From assembly GCA_024743405.1 (NCBI GenBank), contig JANSWP010000020.1, positions 1-64,000 of the forward strand: a stretch of DNA of 64,000 bases, given 5' to 3'. Every line of letters begins with the position of its first letter. Positions within the stretch are counted from its first letter, which is position 1. The DNA is from Bacteroidota bacterium. GTDB taxonomy: Bacteria > Bacteroidota > Bacteroidia > Chitinophagales > Saprospiraceae. This document shows positions 61,251 through 64,000 of the stretch, in pieces. Position numbers and translations under genes: made by a program. A model generated the notes under the pieces. That model saw nothing but the letters and a program-made list of their open reading frames with translations. It was not told the DNA's origin and ran no database searches.

Positions 61251-62549
61251 ATGTCATTGAAACAATCTCCATATTTATTGTATTCCGACGGTGAAGGAAA
61301 TCTATTCGAAGATACCTCTCTATATACTTGTGGTCGAAGCGGTTTGTACGCCTATCCAATTCCTACAGAAGACTGGATGGAACTGCCTGAAGGTGGAAAT
61401 CTATATGAATTACCAGGCCGGAGGGGTATTGGAATTGACGTCGAAACAGGTGAAATGAGAGTTTGCGAAAAAGGTTGGGCAGTAGCTGGTTTTATCCCAC
61501 CAGCACATACAGGTTTGTTTTTAGCTTCCTATATGAATGAACCCAATGCTCCTGTACTACCTCTTTATTGCTATACTGCGGCGGGTTGGTTAGATGATAA
61601 ATTTTATGTCCCTGCGGTTCGAGTTGAGCAAGATATTCGGCAAGAATGCGAAGGTTTTGACGCTAATCAAGTTGAACTTGGTATTCAAGAATTTTTAAAT
61701 CGTTTCCCAAATAATCGCGTAGTGGAACATTTGGCCAATAATTGTGCACTCGAATACGAATGCCCAGCTGCTCGAAATTATTTTATGGGACGTTGGGAAT
61801 GCCCGATTCCCAGTTCGCCAGCATGTAATTCAAACTGCGTCGGTTGTATTTCACTTCAACCAGATGAAGAAGAAATCGTTTCAAGTCACGACCGTTTGAC
61901 ATTTAAACCGACGGCGGAGGAAATAATGGAATATACCGTTGCGCATTTAGAAACTGCAGAATTTCCAATTGTGAGTTTTGGTCAAGGTTGTGAAGGAGAA
62001 CCTCTTTTGATGTGGAAAACAATTGAGGAGGCGATTATTCAAATTCGAAAATTCAGTCCAAAAGGAAGTATAAATATTAATACGAATGGAAGTAAACCTG
62101 ATGCCGTCAAAGTACTTCGAAAAGCAGGTTTGGATAGTATGCGTGTAAGTATTAATTCAGCTCAAAAAGAATTGTACACAAATTATTATCGCCCAAATAA
62201 TTATGAATTTGAAGATGTAGTGGAAAGTATTAGAATAATGAATGAACTTGGAGGTTGGACAAGTATCAATTATTTCGTTTTCCCGGGAATGACTGATAGT
62301 GAGGCAGAATATCAAGCGTTAAGAAAATTGATTTCAGATACAGGTTTAAAAATGATTCAATGGCGAAATTTCAATATTGATCCTGATTGGTATTTGAAAA
62401 AAGTAATGGTTAAAGAAACAGAAGAAACAATGGGTGTCAAAGAATTAATGCACCGAATTAAAGCAGAATTTCCGCATGTTAAATATGGCTATTTTAACCC
62501 GCCAATTGAACGAATTAAAGGTGATTATGAAATGGATTTTGCGCATTAA
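61251..62549 (+). CDS. Radical SAM protein of unknown specificity
   Basis: 432 aa. The cluster motif CNSNCVGC (CxxxCxxC) lies near residue 200, after an unusually long N-terminal region of ~180 residues that contains another Cys pattern (YECPAARNYFMGRWECPIP). Then come a GxGEP-like GQGCEGEPLL, NINTNGSKPDAVKVLRKAGL and SINYFVFPGMTDSEAEYQAL. It is like the SPASM-free pyruvate-formate-lyase-activating or MoaA-like group in the barrel, but the substrate is not identifiable. Its TAA is the edge of repeat element A3. Confidence 0.78.
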   Translation: MSLKQSPYLLYSDGEGNLFEDTSLYTCGRSGLYAYPIPTEDWMELPEGGNLYELPGRRGIGIDVETGEMRVCEKGWAVAGFIPPAHTGLFLASYMNEPNAPVLPLYCYTAAGWLDDKFYVPAVRVEQDIRQECEGFDANQVELGIQEFLNRFPNNRVVEHLANNCALEYECPAARNYFMGRWECPIPSSPACNSNCVGCISLQPDEEEIVSSHDRLTFKPTAEEIMEYTVAHLETAEFPIVSFGQGCEGEPLLMWKTIEEAIIQIRKFSPKGSININTNGSKPDAVKVLRKAGLDSMRVSINSAQKELYTNYYRPNNYEFEDVVESIRIMNELGGWTSINYFVFPGMTDSEAEYQALRKLISDTGLKMIQWRNFNIDPDWYLKKVMVKETEETMGVKELMHRIKAEFPHVKYGYFNPPIERIKGDYEMDFAH

Positions 62550-62743
62550 GTAACGCCTAAAGAATAACTCCGACATTTGCTGATGTATCTTTTGAACTTT
62601 TGCGGCGTTAAAAATACTTTTTCCGTTCGCCTTTGTACCTTCTAGCACAAGCCAGCGCAGGATGCCCTGCATTGCCTGTTTTTTTTGCCTTACTAAAATC
62701 TACTATTTCAAATTGGCGGACTTATTTTTTAGCTGTTACTTAA
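62546..62743. repeat. Inverted-repeat element, type A copy 3 (198 bp)
   Basis: Ends TTAAGTAACGCCTAAAGAATAA and inverted TTAAGTAACAGCTAAAAAATAA (19 of 22). The interior has the core GTTAAAAATACTTTTTCC and TTTTTTTTGCCTTAC around an extra hairpin (GCGCAGGATGCCCTGCATTGC). It begins inside the TAA stop of the radical SAM gene. The rest of the 62550-62808 gap has no gene. Confidence 0.8.
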
Positions 62744-62808
62744 ATTATTTCTAAATTCAACTTTCTAAAAGTCACAAAACTTTTAGACGGCTCTGCCCAA
62801 AGCAGAAT

Positions 62809-63471
62809 ATGAACTTCGAAATCTTACTCGAAACTTCTCATTTTTTAATAATAAATAAACCTCACGGATTAATCGTAGAACAAAATCCATGGGAAGATTC
62901 CGTCGAGTCTCAAGTCCAAAAACATCTAGCTAAAACATCTAAAAAGCCTTATTTAGGAATTGTACACCGGCTAGATCGTGTCACTTCAGGTGCCTTAATA
63001 TTGGCAAAAAAGAAAAGTGCTTTAAAAAATTTAAATGAACAATTTAGATTAAAAAAAATCCAAAAAACTTACCTATCCATTGTGGGTAATGAACCACCCA
63101 ATGAAAAAGCTATTTTAAAAAATTGGCTCAAAAAAGATTTAAAAAATAAAAAAGCCATTCTCTTTTCAGACCTTCAAAAAGGTGCTTTTGAATGCTCTCT
63201 TTCTTATGAAAAAATTGCATCAAACTCAGTAGGTCATTTATTGAAAATAAAACCAAAAACGGGGAAATTCCACCAAATTCGAGCACAGTTATCAAATATA
63301 GGTTGTCCGATTATTGGTGATGAGAAATATGGTTCAAAGATCTTTTTTCTGAAAAATTCCGTCGCCCTTCATGCTTCTGAACTAGCTTTCAAGAACCCTC
63401 AAACAGGCACCTTTACTATGGTGAAAGCGCCCCTTCCTAAAAATGTTTTTTGGAATTCGTTTACACTGTAA
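62809..63471 (+). CDS. RluA-family 23S/tRNA pseudouridine synthase
   Basis: 220 aa without an S4 domain. Catalytic Asp in YLGIVHRLDRVTSGALILAKK, plus KTYLSIVGNEPP and the C-terminal KTGKFHQIRAQLSNIGCPIIGDEKYG. It isomerises uridine in rRNA or tRNA; the short form resembles YlyB/TruC-like enzymes rather than RluD. Target position unknown. Confidence 0.88.
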   Translation: MNFEILLETSHFLIINKPHGLIVEQNPWEDSVESQVQKHLAKTSKKPYLGIVHRLDRVTSGALILAKKKSALKNLNEQFRLKKIQKTYLSIVGNEPPNEKAILKNWLKKDLKNKKAILFSDLQKGAFECSLSYEKIASNSVGHLLKIKPKTGKFHQIRAQLSNIGCPIIGDEKYGSKIFFLKNSVALHASELAFKNPQTGTFTMVKAPLPKNVFWNSFTL

Positions 63472-63662
63472 CCTTCCACACACCAAATCGTCTTTTTAAC
63501 AAATTCTTAAGTACAAAGCAACATTCTTTTTCTTGCTATGTCTTTGAAATCATATTTGGATTACGAAACTTTTCGGAATATTTTTATATAAAAATCTTAT
63601 TTCAAAATTCGTTCGTATTCAATTTGTCACTTCTATTTTTTCACCATAAAAAATCGCTCGAT

Positions 63663-64000
63663 ATGAAATTGTTTACACCTAAACTTTTCTTATTATTTGC
63701 TTTTTTGCTCGTAGTTGGAAATACTCAAATTACAGCACAATCTACCAATGACGATGTAACCGTCGTCCAAAAAGTTACTCATGAAGACGGTGTTGTGACC
63801 GTCAAAAAGAAAAAACTGAAAACTGGAAAAAGCCTTGAAGCTTATATTGAGGCACTTGAACTAGAAAATTCTGATGGCCAACATGTAGAAATTAAGATAG
63901 TATCTGAAAATGGTCAAAAAGAAATTATTAAACTTGAAAATGACGATGAGGAAGAAACGGTTCTTTTCATTCGTCGCGCCAAAGAAGATGCGAATGATGA
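63663..64000 (+). CDS. Secreted hypothetical protein, truncated by the window end
   Basis: The first 112 codons are visible. A signal peptide (MKLFTPKLFLLFAFLLVVGN, cleaved after TAQ), then a charged sequence with many Glu/Lys (EDGVVTVKKKKLKTGKSLEAY, KLENDDEEETVLFIRRAKED). No family is recognised. Starts at ATG 63663. The rest lies beyond base 64000. Confidence 0.65.
   Translation, partial: MKLFTPKLFLLFAFLLVVGNTQITAQSTNDDVTVVQKVTHEDGVVTVKKKKLKTGKSLEAYIEALELENSDGQHVEIKIVSENGQKEIIKLENDDEEETVLFIRRAKEDAND

Overview
This is a low-GC (AT-rich) chromosomal window from a member of the Bacteroidota. The evidence is a SusC-like TonB-dependent receptor followed by a DUF4249 lipoprotein, a type IX secretion C-terminal sorting domain on a secreted peroxidase, many SPII lipoproteins, TANNTTTG-type -7 promoter boxes, weak Shine-Dalgarno sites, and typical Bacteroidota forms of LigA, RecJ, RNase G and the moco genes. 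A mevalonate-pathway gene and the overall gene repertoire would suit a Saprospiria- or Flavobacteriia-like lineage, but that placement is inference. No phage, conjugative, IS-transposase or CRISPR locus is visible. Almost all of the window is core or housekeeping sequence.

Layout. 0.2-3.4 kb: DsbD with a duplicated N-terminal domain plus a secreted stand-alone third copy of that domain. 3.4-5.1 kb: a lipoprotein flanked by a cluster of inverted-repeat elements. 5.1-12.8 kb: GCS2-CBS fusion, membrane MutS-like ATPase, NadR/PnuC NAD salvage pair, MFS exporter, SnoaL-like protein. 13-17.1 kb: RidA, LigA, omega-amidase, bL25. 17.2-23.9 kb: GT39-like membrane enzyme, ornithine-cyclodeaminase-like enzyme, and a molybdenum-cofactor cluster (moaA-moeA-moaC-mobA). 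24-30.8 kb: mevalonate diphosphate decarboxylase, rhodanese lipoprotein, TonB receptor/DUF4249 pair, RecJ. 30.9-36.6 kb: secreted animal-type haem peroxidase, two divergent ECF sigma factors with a membrane and Spy-like partner, PqqB-like metallo-hydrolase. 36.6-37.1 kb: an RNA-only locus. 37.3-49.8 kb: creatininase-like amidase, TPR/PD40/SPOR-like envelope protein, PurN, MFS, HD hydrolase, sugar nucleotidyltransferase, Fe-S/FAD redox pair, Gmk, YicC. 50.2-64 kb: HU-like protein, TPR lipoprotein, a 31-aa mS38/bS22-like ribosomal protein, RNase G, glycosyltransferase, Pth, patatin, M16 peptidase, TonB, radical SAM enzyme, RluA-type pseudouridine synthase and a truncated secreted protein.

The two most unusual things are non-coding. 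First, at 36609-37096 (minus strand) a promoter and an intrinsic terminator bracket two tandem ~146-nt RNAs. Each can fold as a class-II-tRNA-like cloverleaf (acceptor stem, Leu-like D arm, 7-nt anticodon-type loop, perfect T arm), but with a 76-nt variable region that can form a covarying, apparently pseudoknotted domain. I do not recognise this RNA. Second, at least seven 150-200-bp inverted-repeat elements (plus short solo hairpins) with three or four kinds of outer arm and a partly shared core sit against stop codons or start codons. In places they supply the last codons, the stop codon or the 5' leader of the adjacent gene.

All calls were made by reading sequence and translated motifs; no database search was run.
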